From positions 1,240,001 to 1,304,000 of the forward strand of contig NZ_JBEWSZ010000001.1 of NCBI RefSeq assembly GCF_040537815.1: 64,000 bases of DNA. Reading direction: 5' to 3'. The notes below the pieces were generated by a model that did not search any database, was not told where the DNA came from, and was given only the letters and a program-made list of their open reading frames with translations. Position 1 is the stretch's first letter. The number at the start of each line of letters is the position of its first letter. Positions 19,953-28,515 of the stretch are shown here, in pieces. A program made the translations under genes and the position numbers. This DNA is from Mesorhizobium shangrilense (lineage in GTDB: Bacteria > Pseudomonadota > Alphaproteobacteria > Rhizobiales > Rhizobiaceae).

Positions 19953-21524
19953 ATGGCAGCACCATTTGATCTCAAGAACGATGGCGTGGTCGTCATCATC
20001 GGCTCGGGCGCCGGCGGCGGCACGCTCGGCAACGAACTCGCCCAGAAGGGCATCGACGTCGTCATCCTGGAGGCGGGCGCCCGCCACGAGTTCGAGGATT
20101 TCATCAACGACGAATGGGACTCGTTTGCCCAACTCGCGTGGAAAGACAAACGCACCACCTCCGGCGACTGGCGGGTGGCGAAGGATTTTCCCAATCTTCC
20201 GGCCTGGATCGTCAAGTCGGTGGGCGGCTCGACCACGCATTGGGCGGGCGCATCCCTGCGCATCCAGGAGCATGAGTTCAAGACGCTCTCGACCTACGGC
20301 AAGGTGGAGGGAGCCAGTCTCCTCGACTGGCCGATCACGCTTGCGGATCTTGAGCCTTACTACGCCAAGGCCGAGGACAAGATGGGCGTGACCCGCACCA
20401 ACAACATTCCTGGTCTGCCCGGCAACAACAATTTCAAGGTGATGAAGGCCGGTGCCGACAAACTCGGCTACAAGGAATGCCACACCGGCCGGATGGCGAT
20501 CAATTCCGAGCCGCGCGACGACCGCAATTCCTGCCAGCAGACCGGCTTTTGCTTCCAGGGCTGCAAATGGGGCGCCAAATGGTCGACGCTCTACACCGAG
20601 ATCCCCAAGGGCGAGGCCACCGGCCATCTCGAGGTCCGGCCGAACGCTATGGCAATCAAGATCAATCATGACGCGTCAGGCAAGGTGACTGGCGTCGTCT
20701 ACGCCGACAAGGATGGCAAGCTGCAGGAACAGAAGGCGCGTATCGTCGCCGTTGCCGGCAACTCGATCGAAAGCCCACGGCTTCTGCTCAACTCGGCGTC
20801 TGGCAAGTTCCCCGATGGCCTTGCCAACTCGTCGGGGCAGGTGGGCAAGAACTACATGCGCCACACCACCGGTTCGGTCTACGCCATCTTCGACAAGCCG
20901 GTGCACATGTATCGCGGCACCACCATGGCCGGCATTATCCGCGACGAGGCGCGCCACGATCCCTCACGTGGCTTCGTCGGCGGCTACGAGTTCGAGACGC
21001 TGTCGCTCGGCCTGCCGTTCATGGCCGCCTTCCTCGATCCGGGCGCCTGGGGCCGATCCTTTACCACGGCGCTTGATCACTACGATCACATGGCCGGCCT
21101 GTGGATCGTCGGCGAGGACATGCCGCGCGCGGAAAACCGCGTCACGCTGCATTCCGACATGAAGGACGAGCATGGCATGCCGATTGCCGACGTGCATTTC
21201 GATGACCATCCCAACGACACGGCGATGCGAAACCATGCCTACAAGCAGGGTTCGGCACTCTACGCGGCGGTCGGCGCAACGCGCACCTTCCCGACGCCGC
21301 CCTATCCGTCGACCCACAATCTCGGCACCAACCGGATGAGCGAGAAAGCGGAAGACGGCGTCGTCAACAAGCACGGCCAGGCGCACGACATCAAGAACCT
21401 GTTCGTGTCGGACGGCAGCCAGTTCACCACGGGTGCCGCCGAGAACCCGACCCTGACGATCGTATCGCTTGCGATACGCCAGGCCGACTACATCGCCGGT
21501 CAGATGTCGGCCAAGACCATCTGA
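19953..21524 (+). CDS. GMC-family FAD-dependent dehydrogenase, large subunit
   Basis: A 523-residue flavoprotein of the glucose-methanol-choline family. The FAD-binding GSGAGGGTLG lies at residues ~17-26 and GGSTTHWAGAS near residue 92. The C-terminal catalytic His is in STHNLGTNRM, and the FAD-closing VSDGSQFTTGAAENPTLT segment follows. It has no signal of its own and would be exported bound to the Tat-dependent small subunit upstream. By analogy it oxidises a sugar, sugar acid or polyol in the periplasm and passes electrons to the respiratory chain. The substrate cannot be read from sequence. A terminator follows 24 bases after the stop. Confidence 0.88.
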   Translation: MAAPFDLKNDGVVVIIGSGAGGGTLGNELAQKGIDVVILEAGARHEFEDFINDEWDSFAQLAWKDKRTTSGDWRVAKDFPNLPAWIVKSVGGSTTHWAGASLRIQEHEFKTLSTYGKVEGASLLDWPITLADLEPYYAKAEDKMGVTRTNNIPGLPGNNNFKVMKAGADKLGYKECHTGRMAINSEPRDDRNSCQQTGFCFQGCKWGAKWSTLYTEIPKGEATGHLEVRPNAMAIKINHDASGKVTGVVYADKDGKLQEQKARIVAVAGNSIESPRLLLNSASGKFPDGLANSSGQVGKNYMRHTTGSVYAIFDKPVHMYRGTTMAGIIRDEARHDPSRGFVGGYEFETLSLGLPFMAAFLDPGAWGRSFTTALDHYDHMAGLWIVGEDMPRAENRVTLHSDMKDEHGMPIADVHFDDHPNDTAMRNHAYKQGSALYAAVGATRTFPTPPYPSTHNLGTNRMSEKAEDGVVNKHGQAHDIKNLFVSDGSQFTTGAAENPTLTIVSLAIRQADYIAGQMSAKTI

Positions 21525-21547
21525 AGCAGACCTCCCGAGTGACTGAG

Positions 21548-21582
21548 GCGCGGAACCCCACGGGTTCCGCGCTTTCTTTTTG
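21548..21582 (+). terminator. Rho-independent terminator of the GMC dehydrogenase operon
   Basis: Perfect 11-bp stem GCGCGGAACCC-CAC-GGGTTCCGCGC (21548-21572) followed by TTTCTTTTT. It ends three bases before the stop of the convergent gene at 21585. Confidence 0.92.
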
Positions 21583-21584
21583 GC

Positions 21585-21980
21585 TCAGCGCTTGGTGCAG
21601 GTCGACGCGGTAAAGGCGCCGTCGGGCTGCTTCATGATGATGTCGAAGGATGGGGCTGTCGTGCCGTCCAACGTTGCCTGCGTGAGCGAGATCGAATTGC
21701 CGCCGCTCGTGTAGCCGCCCAGCGGCCCCAGCCAGTTGATCACGCCGTTTGCGTCCATCTGATAGTTGTAGCCCTGCTGGGGAGGACCGAACGTCACCGG
21801 GCCGCTGTAGACGCTGCCCTTGATGGTGATGTCACCGAGGCTCAGGAATAGTCCCAGAAGGTAGACCTCGCAGTGATAGACACCGTCCGGCAGTTTGCCT
21901 TCCGCGAAGTCGGCTCGTGCGCTGGTGGTCGTTGCGATCAGAAGCAGTATGCCGAAAATGCGTGAAATGCTGGATGCCAT
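21585..21980 (-). CDS. Small secreted protein of unknown function
   Basis: A 131-residue protein with a cleavable signal peptide (residues ~1-23, ending TSARA). The mature part is Gly/Tyr-rich and beta-like, with two cysteines (HCEVY and STCTK) that could form a disulphide. I do not recognise a domain. The ATG at 21980 is chosen because the signal peptide starts there; the frame extends to 22055 without adding anything plausible. It faces the GMC operon terminator and is divergent from the urt operon. Confidence 0.65.
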   Translation of the reverse strand: MASSISRIFGILLLIATTTSARADFAEGKLPDGVYHCEVYLLGLFLSLGDITIKGSVYSGPVTFGPPQQGYNYQMDANGVINWLGPLGGYTSGGNSISLTQATLDGTTAPSFDIIMKQPDGAFTASTCTKR

Positions 21981-22243
21981 GACTTCGCTCGCTTGAGCCC
22001 TGAGCTTGCCCATTTCCTGGCGGCGCCGCAACGATTGATGTCGGCGATCCGGCAATGCCCGCCTCTCAAGATCAAAGTTTGGGCATTCTCATAATTTGGG
22101 CGAAAAATAGGCAGCCGCATTGTGCGTTGCGTAAAATCTTCTCAATCAAATTTTAACCCAGCTAATTTCATTAGAAATGTCTAATATATTTAACATATTG
22201 ATAGAGTTTGGTTATTCTTGACACTCGGAGGTCTAAAAGCGGG

Positions 22244-22261
22244 TTGGCACGGGGGTTGCAT
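22244..22261 (+). promoter_or_regulatory. Sigma-54 (RpoN) promoter of the urt operon
   Basis: The sequence TTGGCAC-GGGGG-TTGCAT is an essentially perfect -24/-12 element (TGGCAC-N5-TTGC), about 42 bases before the urtA ATG. The rest of the 322-base gap (21981-22302) is AT-rich between 22080 and 22230, where enhancer binding or IHF bending could occur. I could not identify a clear NtrC palindrome. Nitrogen-limited, NtrC-dependent expression of a urea transporter is the expected regulation. Confidence 0.85.
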
Positions 22262-22302
22262 GGTTTGTTGCGGTGCAAACAACCAGCTTGGAGTGTACGA
22301 AT

Positions 22303-23613
22303 ATGAGGGGCAACTTTTCGGCAATAACAAGAATCTTCTCGGCAAGCGTGGTCGCGGCGGGGCTTTTGATGTCCGTGCCGGCGAAGGCGGCTGACGACAC
22401 GATCAAGGTCGGTATCCTCCACTCCCTGTCGGGAACCATGGCGATTTCAGAGACGACGCTGAAAGACGCCATGCTGATGCTCATCGACGAGCAGAATGCA
22501 AAGGGTGGTCTGCTCGGCAAGAAGCTCGAAGCGGTCGTCGTCGATCCGGCGTCCAACTGGCCGCTGTTCGCCGAAAAGGCGCGCGAGCTCATCTCCAAGG
22601 ACAAGGTCGCGGCCGTGTTCGGCTGCTGGACCTCGGTGTCGCGCAAATCGGTGCTGCCGGTATTCAGCGAGCTCGACAACATCCTGTTCTATCCCGTCCA
22701 GTATGAGGGCGAGGAGAGCGAGCGCAACGTGTTCTACACCGGTGCCGCGCCCAACCAGCAGGCCATTCCCGCGGTCGATTACCTGATGAGCGCCGATGGC
22801 GGCTCCGTGAAGCGCTGGGTGCTCGAAGGCACCGACTACGTCTATCCGCGCACGACCAACAAGATCCTCGAGGCCTATCTGAAGGCGAAGGGCGTTCCCG
22901 CCGAGGACATCATGGTCAACTATACGCCCTTCGGTTTCTCCGACTGGCAGACCGAGGTTTCGGCGATCAAGAAGTTCGGTTCGGCCGGCAAGAAGACGGC
23001 GGTCGTCTCGACCGTCAATGGTGACGCCAACGTGCCGTTCTACAAGGAACTCGGCAACCAGGGCATCAAGGCCGAGGACATTCCGGTCATGGCCTTTTCG
23101 GTCGGTGAGGAAGAGCTTGCCGGTCTCGACACCGCGCCGCTGGTCGGCCATCTCGCCGCCTGGAACTATTTCGAGAGCATCGATACGCCCGAGAACAAGA
23201 AGTTCATCGAGAACTGGCACAAGTTCATCAAGAACGACAAGCGCACCACCAACGACCCGATGGAAGCCCACTATATCGGCTTCAACATGTGGGTGAAGGC
23301 GGTCGAAAAGGCCGGCACCACTGATCCCGACAAGGTCATCGACGCGATGGTCGGCGTCTCCGTGCCGAACCTGACCGGCGGCTACGCCACCATGATGCCG
23401 AACCATCACATCACCAAGCCGGTGTTCATCGGCGAAATCCAGGCAGACGGCCAGTTCCAGACCGTTTGGCAGACGGCCGGCCTGCTGGTTGGCAAGGAAT
23501 GGTCGGACTACCTGCCCGATTCCAAGAACCTGATCTCCGATTGGCGCGCGCCACTGTCCTGCGGCAACTTCAACGTTGTCACCGGCAAGTGCGGCGGCAA
23601 GGGAACCAACTGA
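22303..23613 (+). CDS. urtA: Urea ABC transporter, substrate-binding protein
   Basis: A 436-residue periplasmic binding protein with a signal peptide (residues ~1-29, ending VPAKA). The mature sequence opens DDTIKVGILHSLSGTMAISE and contains CWTSVSRKSVLPVF and VQYEGEESERNVFYTGAAPNQQ. These are the hallmarks that separate UrtA (urea, short-chain amides) from amino-acid binding proteins such as LivJ. GGAG 9 bases before the ATG at 22303 supports this start over 22273. It is the first gene of urtABCDE, behind the sigma-54 promoter, and is followed by two strong intercistronic hairpins. Confidence 0.95.
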   Translation: MRGNFSAITRIFSASVVAAGLLMSVPAKAADDTIKVGILHSLSGTMAISETTLKDAMLMLIDEQNAKGGLLGKKLEAVVVDPASNWPLFAEKARELISKDKVAAVFGCWTSVSRKSVLPVFSELDNILFYPVQYEGEESERNVFYTGAAPNQQAIPAVDYLMSADGGSVKRWVLEGTDYVYPRTTNKILEAYLKAKGVPAEDIMVNYTPFGFSDWQTEVSAIKKFGSAGKKTAVVSTVNGDANVPFYKELGNQGIKAEDIPVMAFSVGEEELAGLDTAPLVGHLAAWNYFESIDTPENKKFIENWHKFIKNDKRTTNDPMEAHYIGFNMWVKAVEKAGTTDPDKVIDAMVGVSVPNLTGGYATMMPNHHITKPVFIGEIQADGQFQTVWQTAGLLVGKEWSDYLPDSKNLISDWRAPLSCGNFNVVTGKCGGKGTN

Positions 23614-23633
23614 TCCCTCCCGGGGGTCTGAGC

Positions 23634-23709
23634 GGGTCGTGGATTGGTAGATCCATGACCCGAGACCGCAAGTGTCCGGGCGGACTTGTCCTCCGGTTCG
23701 CCCGGGCAC
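23634..23709 (+). other. Two intercistronic mRNA hairpins between urtA and urtB
   Basis: The 105-base urtA-urtB gap forms two consecutive stems. The first, 11 bp with one G-U pair, is GGGTCGTGGAT (23634-23644) with ATCCATGACCC (23651-23661). The second, 11 bp with one G-U pair, is GTGTCCGGGCG (23672-23682) with CGCCCGGGCAC (23699-23709). Neither has a T-tract. Such structures after a binding-protein gene usually stabilise the upstream message, giving more UrtA than permease. Confidence 0.7.
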
Positions 23710-23718
23710 TTCAAACTG

Positions 23719-25350
23719 ATGGCATTTGACCTGATGATCCTGTTGCGCACATTCGGCCTGACATTGCTGCTGCTGTTGGCGACGCTGTTGCCGTCCAACG
23801 CCGGCGAAGCCGAACTGCGCGCCATTATCGCCAAATTCGCAACAGCCTCGAATTTCTCCGCCACCGAAGCCTTGGTGCGCGAACTTTCAGCCACTGGCGA
23901 TCCTGCCGTTGAGCGCCCGCTCTCCGCGCTGGCGGACGGAAACCTCTATGTCCGCAGGGCCGACTCACTGGTGTTCGTCGGCAAGGATGACGGGGCCAAT
24001 GTGGCGCTGCTTGATTCGCTGACGGGCGAGGCCATCGGTGAAGTCGACAAGGCTGATGTCACCAAGATCAAGGTCAACAACACGCTGCGCCGCGTGATCC
24101 GCGACGCGATGGGCACGCTGACGCTCGGCGCCAAGGATCCGGCAGTACGGCTCTCCGCGGCCGATACGATGTTCAAGACACCAGACGCAGGCAACATCGC
24201 CGCGCTCGATACAGCGATCGCCAGTGAAGCCGTGGCAAGCGTGAAGGCCCTGCTCGAGCAGGCACACGCAGCTTCCGTCCTGGTGTCGGACAAACCGGAA
24301 GCCGACAAGCTGGCGGCCGTTGCCCTGATCGGCGCGCGCGGCGATCGCGATGCGTTGTCGCTGCTTACGTCTGTAGAAGCCAAATCCACGGGTGCGGTGA
24401 AGGATGCGGCGACGGCTGCGATGGCCAGGATAGGCTCGACGCTGGCGCTTTGGGATGCGGTCCAGAACATCTGGTACGGTGTCTCGCTGGGGTCAGTGCT
24501 GCTGCTGGCGGCGATCGGCTTGGCCATCACCTTCGGCGTCATGGGCGTGATCAACATGGCGCATGGCGAGATGGTCATGCTGGGCGCCTACACCACCTTC
24601 GTCGTGCAGAACGTGATCCGCACTTCGTTTCCCGGGCTGTTCGACTGGTCTCTGGTCATCGCGCTGCCGCTGGCCTTCCTGGTGGCGGCACTGGTTGGCC
24701 TTGCCATCGAGCGCGGGGTCATCCGCTTCCTCTACGGGCGGCCGCTGGAAACGCTGCTGGCGACATGGGGTGTGTCGCTGATCCTGCAGCAGGCGGTGCG
24801 CACGCTCTTTGGCCCCAGCAATCGCGAGGTCGGCAATCCGTCGTGGATGTCAGGCTCCTTCGATGTCGGGCAGCTTGCCATCACCTGGAACCGGCTGTGG
24901 ATCCTGGTGTTCGCGCTCGCTGTGTTCGGCGTGCTGCTCTACGTGATGAAACGCACCCCTTGGGGCCTGCAGATGCGGGCCGTCACCGCCAACCGGCGCA
25001 TGGCGGCGTCGATGGGCATCAGGACGCCCTGGGTCGATGCGCTGACCTTTGCGCTGGGCTCCGGCATCGCCGGCATCGCGGGTGTCGCGCTCAGCCAGAT
25101 CGACAACGTCTCGCCCAATCTCGGCCAGAGCTACATCATCGACAGCTTCATGGTCGTGGTCTTCGGTGGCGTCGGCAATCTTTGGGGCACATTCGTCGGC
25201 GCCTTCTCGCTTGGCATCCTCAACAAGTTCCTCGAACCCTATGCCGGAGCGGTGCTCGGCAAGATCGTCGTGCTCGTGCTGATCATCCTGTTCATCCAGA
25301 AGCGCCCGCGCGGCATGTTCGCGCTCAAGGGCAGGGCGGTGGAAGCATGA
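23719..25350 (+). CDS. urtB: Urea ABC transporter, permease UrtB
   Basis: A 543-residue inner-membrane permease of the branched-chain amino-acid type. After a signal-like helix, residues ~25-235 form a soluble, probably periplasmic N-terminal extension that is typical of UrtB. About eight membrane helices follow, with the LivH-type segments ITFGVMGVINMAHGEMVMLGAY and VVVFGGVGNLWG (split here for length: conserved Gly-rich loop near residue 480). Starts at 23719, 23734 (ATG) or 23686 (TTG) are all possible because no strong Shine-Dalgarno is present. Its stop overlaps urtC (ATGA). Confidence 0.94.
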   Translation: MAFDLMILLRTFGLTLLLLLATLLPSNAGEAELRAIIAKFATASNFSATEALVRELSATGDPAVERPLSALADGNLYVRRADSLVFVGKDDGANVALLDSLTGEAIGEVDKADVTKIKVNNTLRRVIRDAMGTLTLGAKDPAVRLSAADTMFKTPDAGNIAALDTAIASEAVASVKALLEQAHAASVLVSDKPEADKLAAVALIGARGDRDALSLLTSVEAKSTGAVKDAATAAMARIGSTLALWDAVQNIWYGVSLGSVLLLAAIGLAITFGVMGVINMAHGEMVMLGAYTTFVVQNVIRTSFPGLFDWSLVIALPLAFLVAALVGLAIERGVIRFLYGRPLETLLATWGVSLILQQAVRTLFGPSNREVGNPSWMSGSFDVGQLAITWNRLWILVFALAVFGVLLYVMKRTPWGLQMRAVTANRRMAASMGIRTPWVDALTFALGSGIAGIAGVALSQIDNVSPNLGQSYIIDSFMVVVFGGVGNLWGTFVGAFSLGILNKFLEPYAGAVLGKIVVLVLIILFIQKRPRGMFALKGRAVEA

Positions 25351-26576
25351 TCACCAGCCGTTTCTTCGGCGCTGACCGCCGCATTGCCATCACCATCTTT
25401 CTGCTGCTGGCGGCCGCCATCATCGTGCCGCTGCTCAATCTGGCCGTGTCGCCGACGAGTGCCTTCTACGTGCCGTCCTACATCGTGGCGCTGACCGGCA
25501 AGTATCTCTGCTATGCATTGCTTGCCTTGGCGCTCGACCTTGTCTGGGGCTATTGCGGCATCCTCTCGCTCGGCCACGGCGCCTTCTTCGCGCTCGGCGG
25601 CTATGCGATGGGCATGTATCTGATGCGCCAGATCGGCTCGCGCGGCGTCTACGGCAATCCCGTGCTGCCGGACTTCATGGTGTTCCTGAACTATAAGCAG
25701 TTGCCATGGTTCTGGACCGGTTTCGATCATTTCTGGTTCGCGGCTATCATGGTGCTCGCCGTGCCCGGCCTGCTCGCCTTCGTCTTCGGCTGGTTCGCTT
25801 TTCGCAGCCGGGTCACCGGCGTCTACCTGTCGATCATCACCCAGGCGATGACCTATGCGCTGCTGCTAGCCTTCTTCCGCAATGACATGGGTTTCGGCGG
25901 CAACAACGGCCTGACCGATTTCAAGGATATCCTCGGCTTCAACGTGCAGGCGGATGCGACCCGCTCGGCGCTGTTCGCGGCAAGCGCGGTGGCGCTTGCG
26001 TTCGCCGTTTTTGCCACCTGGGCAATCGTCAGTTCCAAATACGGCAAGCTGCTGATGGCGGTGCGCGATGCCGAAAGCCGCACGCGGTTCCTTGGCTGGC
26101 GCGCGGAGAACGTCAAGCTGTTCGCCTTCACCGTGTCGGCGGTGATGGCCGGGATTGCCGGCGCGCTCTACGTGCCGCAGGTCGGCATCATCAATCCCGG
26201 CGAGTTCGCGCCGTCCAACTCGATCGAGATCGTCATCTGGGCCGCTGTCGGCGGGCGCGGCACGATCGTCGGACCGATCATCGGCGCGCTTCTGGTCAAT
26301 GCGGGAAAATCCTGGTTCACCGGCGTGATGCCGGAATTCTGGCTGTTTGCGCTGGGCGGCCTGTTCGTCGCTGTCACGCTGCTTTTGCCCAAGGGCATTG
26401 TCGGCATGTGGGATTCCTGGCGCGGCAAAGCGAAGGCATCGCGTGCGGCCCCCGTCGCTGAAGAAGCCGGCACCGAGGTTGGGGTGGCGTTCGCGACCTC
26501 GAAGCCCGCTCGCTCGCCGGCGAGAAATCCCGGCGAATGGTCCTGGTCCGACCCTGAACCGCAGGCGGCGGAGTAG
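25347..26576 (+). CDS. urtC: Urea ABC transporter, permease UrtC
   Basis: A 409-residue LivM-type permease and partner of UrtB. About ten hydrophobic segments, the GYCGILSLGHGAFFALGGYA loop near residue 75, and the cytoplasmic coupling loop around RFLGWRAENVKLFAF are visible. A hydrophilic C-terminal tail of ~45 residues follows the last helix. The ATG overlaps the urtB stop by four bases, so translation is coupled; urtD begins four bases after its stop. Confidence 0.94.
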   Translation: MITSRFFGADRRIAITIFLLLAAAIIVPLLNLAVSPTSAFYVPSYIVALTGKYLCYALLALALDLVWGYCGILSLGHGAFFALGGYAMGMYLMRQIGSRGVYGNPVLPDFMVFLNYKQLPWFWTGFDHFWFAAIMVLAVPGLLAFVFGWFAFRSRVTGVYLSIITQAMTYALLLAFFRNDMGFGGNNGLTDFKDILGFNVQADATRSALFAASAVALAFAVFATWAIVSSKYGKLLMAVRDAESRTRFLGWRAENVKLFAFTVSAVMAGIAGALYVPQVGIINPGEFAPSNSIEIVIWAAVGGRGTIVGPIIGALLVNAGKSWFTGVMPEFWLFALGGLFVAVTLLLPKGIVGMWDSWRGKAKASRAAPVAEEAGTEVGVAFATSKPARSPARNPGEWSWSDPEPQAAE

Positions 26577-26580
26577 CGAC

Positions 26581-27327
26581 ATGAGCAAATCGAACACCAT
26601 CCTCTATCTCGACGGCGTTTCTGTTTCCTTCGACGGTTTCCGCGCCATCAACAGCCTGTCGCTGGTGCTCGACAAGGGCGAGATGCGCGCCATCATCGGC
26701 CCTAACGGCGCCGGCAAGACGACGATGATGGACATCGTCACCGGCAAGACGCGGCCCGATGAGGGCGAGGTCTTCTTCGATGGCCAGGTTGATCTGACCA
26801 AGCACGATGAAGCCGAGATCGCCATGATGGGCATCGGGCGAAAGTTCCAGAAGCCGACGGTCTTCGAAAACCACACGATCGAGGAGAACCTGATGCTGGC
26901 GCTGAAGGGGCCGCGCTCGATTTTTCCGGCGCTGTTCCATCGCCGTTCAGCCGCCGAGGCGCGGCAGATCGACGACATACTCGGCATCATCCGGCTTGGC
27001 GACAAGCGCGACCAACTGGCGACCAATCTGAGCCACGGCCAGAAGCAATGGCTGGAGATCGGCATGCTGCTGGCGCAAGACCCGAAGCTGCTGCTGGTCG
27101 ACGAGCCTGTCGCCGGCATGACCGATGCCGAGACCGAGGAGACCGCGCGACTGCTCAAGGACATCGCACGCGACCACTCTGTTATCGTCGTCGAGCACGA
27201 CATGCATTTCGTGCGTGAGCTGGGCGTCAAGGTCACCTGCCTGCATGAGGGCTCGGTGCTCTCGGAAGGCTCACTCGATTTCGTTTCAGCCGACGAACGT
27301 GTCGTCGAAGTCTATCTGGGGAGATGA
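26581..27327 (+). CDS. urtD: Urea ABC transporter, ATPase UrtD
   Basis: A 248-residue ABC ATPase. Walker A is GPNGAGKT (~residue 40), the signature is LSHGQKQWLEIGM, Walker B is LLLVDEPVAGM, and the switch His is in VVEHDM. The LSHGQ signature variant with GQKQWLEI is characteristic of UrtD compared with LivG. It works as a heterodimer with UrtE to power urea uptake. Its TGA overlaps the ATG of a 23-codon ORF that precedes urtE. Confidence 0.95.
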   Translation: MSKSNTILYLDGVSVSFDGFRAINSLSLVLDKGEMRAIIGPNGAGKTTMMDIVTGKTRPDEGEVFFDGQVDLTKHDEAEIAMMGIGRKFQKPTVFENHTIEENLMLALKGPRSIFPALFHRRSAAEARQIDDILGIIRLGDKRDQLATNLSHGQKQWLEIGMLLAQDPKLLLVDEPVAGMTDAETEETARLLKDIARDHSVIVVEHDMHFVRELGVKVTCLHEGSVLSEGSLDFVSADERVVEVYLGR

Positions 27328-27395
27328 GCATGATGTGGCGGGTTCAATTCCATCGCTTCGATCTGGCGTTTCTCAGGTTCTGGAAGAAGCGCTGA
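27324..27395 (+). CDS. 23-residue micro-ORF between urtD and urtE
   Basis: ATG at 27324 overlaps the urtD stop (ATGA), and the TGA at 27393-27395 lies one base before the urtE ATG. The peptide is Met-rich at the start and rich in Arg/Lys, Phe and Trp (MSMMWRVQFHRF...FWKKR), that is, cationic and amphipathic. It may be a real small protein, a coupling ORF that carries ribosomes from urtD to urtE, or chance. No independent Shine-Dalgarno is obvious. Confidence 0.35.
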   Translation: MSMMWRVQFHRFDLAFLRFWKKR

Positions 27396-27396
27396 C

Positions 27397-28092
27397 ATGC
27401 TCGAAGTTTCGAACGCCACGCTCCATTACGGCGCCGCCCAGGCGCTGCGTGGTGTGTCGTTGAAAGCGGACGCCGGCAAGATCACCTGCGTGCTCGGCCG
27501 CAACGGTGTCGGCAAGACAAGTTTGATGAGATCGATCGTTGGCCATCACCGGCTGACGAGCGGAAGCGTTGCCTTCGAGGGGAAGGCGCTCGACCGGAGC
27601 GCGGCGTATGACCGCGCCCGGTCGGGCATCGCATTCGTGCCGCAGGGCAGGGAGATCTTCCCACTGCTCACGGTGCGGGAAAATCTCGAATCGGGCTTCG
27701 CGCCCTTGCGGCGCGCTGACCGCAACGTGCCGGCGCATGTCTTCGAGCTGTTCCCGGTGCTGAGGCAGATGCTTGGCCGGCGCGGTGGCGACCTTTCCGG
27801 CGGGCAGCAGCAGCAGCTTGCCATCGGCAGGGCTCTGGTGATGCGACCGAAATTGCTCGTTCTGGATGAGCCGACCGAAGGCATCCAGCCGTCGATCATC
27901 AAGGATATCGGCCGTGCCATTCGCTATCTGCGCGATCAGGCGGGCATCGCCGTGCTGCTGGTCGAGCAATATCTTGATTTCTGCCGGGAGCTGGCCGACG
28001 AGGTCAATATCATGGACCGCGGCTTGATCGTCCATACTGGCCCCGCCGAAGATCTCGATCGGGCGGATGTGCGGAAATTCCTGACCGTCTAG
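27397..28092 (+). CDS. urtE: Urea ABC transporter, ATPase UrtE
   Basis: A 231-residue ABC ATPase and second nucleotide-binding subunit of the urea importer. Walker A GRNGVGKT is near residue 37, signature LSGGQQQQLAIGRAL, Walker B LLVLDEPTEGIQ, and the switch His is replaced by Q in LLVEQY, as in LivF-type proteins. It completes the urtABCDE operon. No urease genes (ureDABCEFG) are in the window, so urea breakdown must be encoded elsewhere. The 225 bases after its stop show no clear terminator or gene. Confidence 0.95.
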   Translation: MLEVSNATLHYGAAQALRGVSLKADAGKITCVLGRNGVGKTSLMRSIVGHHRLTSGSVAFEGKALDRSAAYDRARSGIAFVPQGREIFPLLTVRENLESGFAPLRRADRNVPAHVFELFPVLRQMLGRRGGDLSGGQQQQLAIGRALVMRPKLLVLDEPTEGIQPSIIKDIGRAIRYLRDQAGIAVLLVEQYLDFCRELADEVNIMDRGLIVHTGPAEDLDRADVRKFLTV

Positions 28093-28317
28093 ATCTTTCG
28101 CCGTCTATTGTCGTGCAACTCTGGCGCACCGCAAGCTGCGTGCTAATCTTTGCTTGGCCTTGGTGAGTCGGCCGCTTTCCGTACCAGTCTCAGCGTGACG
28201 GATCGAGGAGAAGGCGCGGGCTGAGCCGGCAAGTTCCACGCAAGCCAGTCTGCCTAGCTTCCCTCCTGTGATCTGATTGTTGTTCAGCGCGTTAGGCACT
28301 CAGGCTAGGGACAGCCG

Positions 28318-28491
28318 ATGGAACATTTCGTCGAAGACCATCAGAAACGACGGCTCACAGAGCGTGTCGACATCATGACCGCCATCAACATCCTGAGATC
28401 CCAGGGATACGAGCAGGATGAGTTGATAGGAGAGATGACCAAGGTCTTCTACGTCGACCTCGACGCCTACAATGAGGTCGTCTCCACATAA
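28318..28491 (+). CDS. 57-residue small protein, unknown function
   Basis: A short frame from the ATG at 28318 to TAA at 28489-28491, preceded by AGGGACA at a normal Shine-Dalgarno distance. The predicted protein (MEHFVEDHQKRRLTERVDIM...) is acidic and helical with good codon use for this genome. The segment ILRSQGYEQDELIGEMTKVF resembles a small helical pair. It lies between urtE and a convergent diguanylate cyclase gene. No family recognised; conservation would decide whether it is real. Confidence 0.55.
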   Translation: MEHFVEDHQKRRLTERVDIMTAINILRSQGYEQDELIGEMTKVFYVDLDAYNEVVST

Positions 28492-28515
28492 GGTTAGCCC
28501 TTCGCGCGAAAGGCG

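Noticed and set aside
22150..22165. Possible IHF site upstream of urtA
   Set aside because: AATCAA-N4-TAA lacks the TTR end of the consensus; the AT-rich context alone is not enough.
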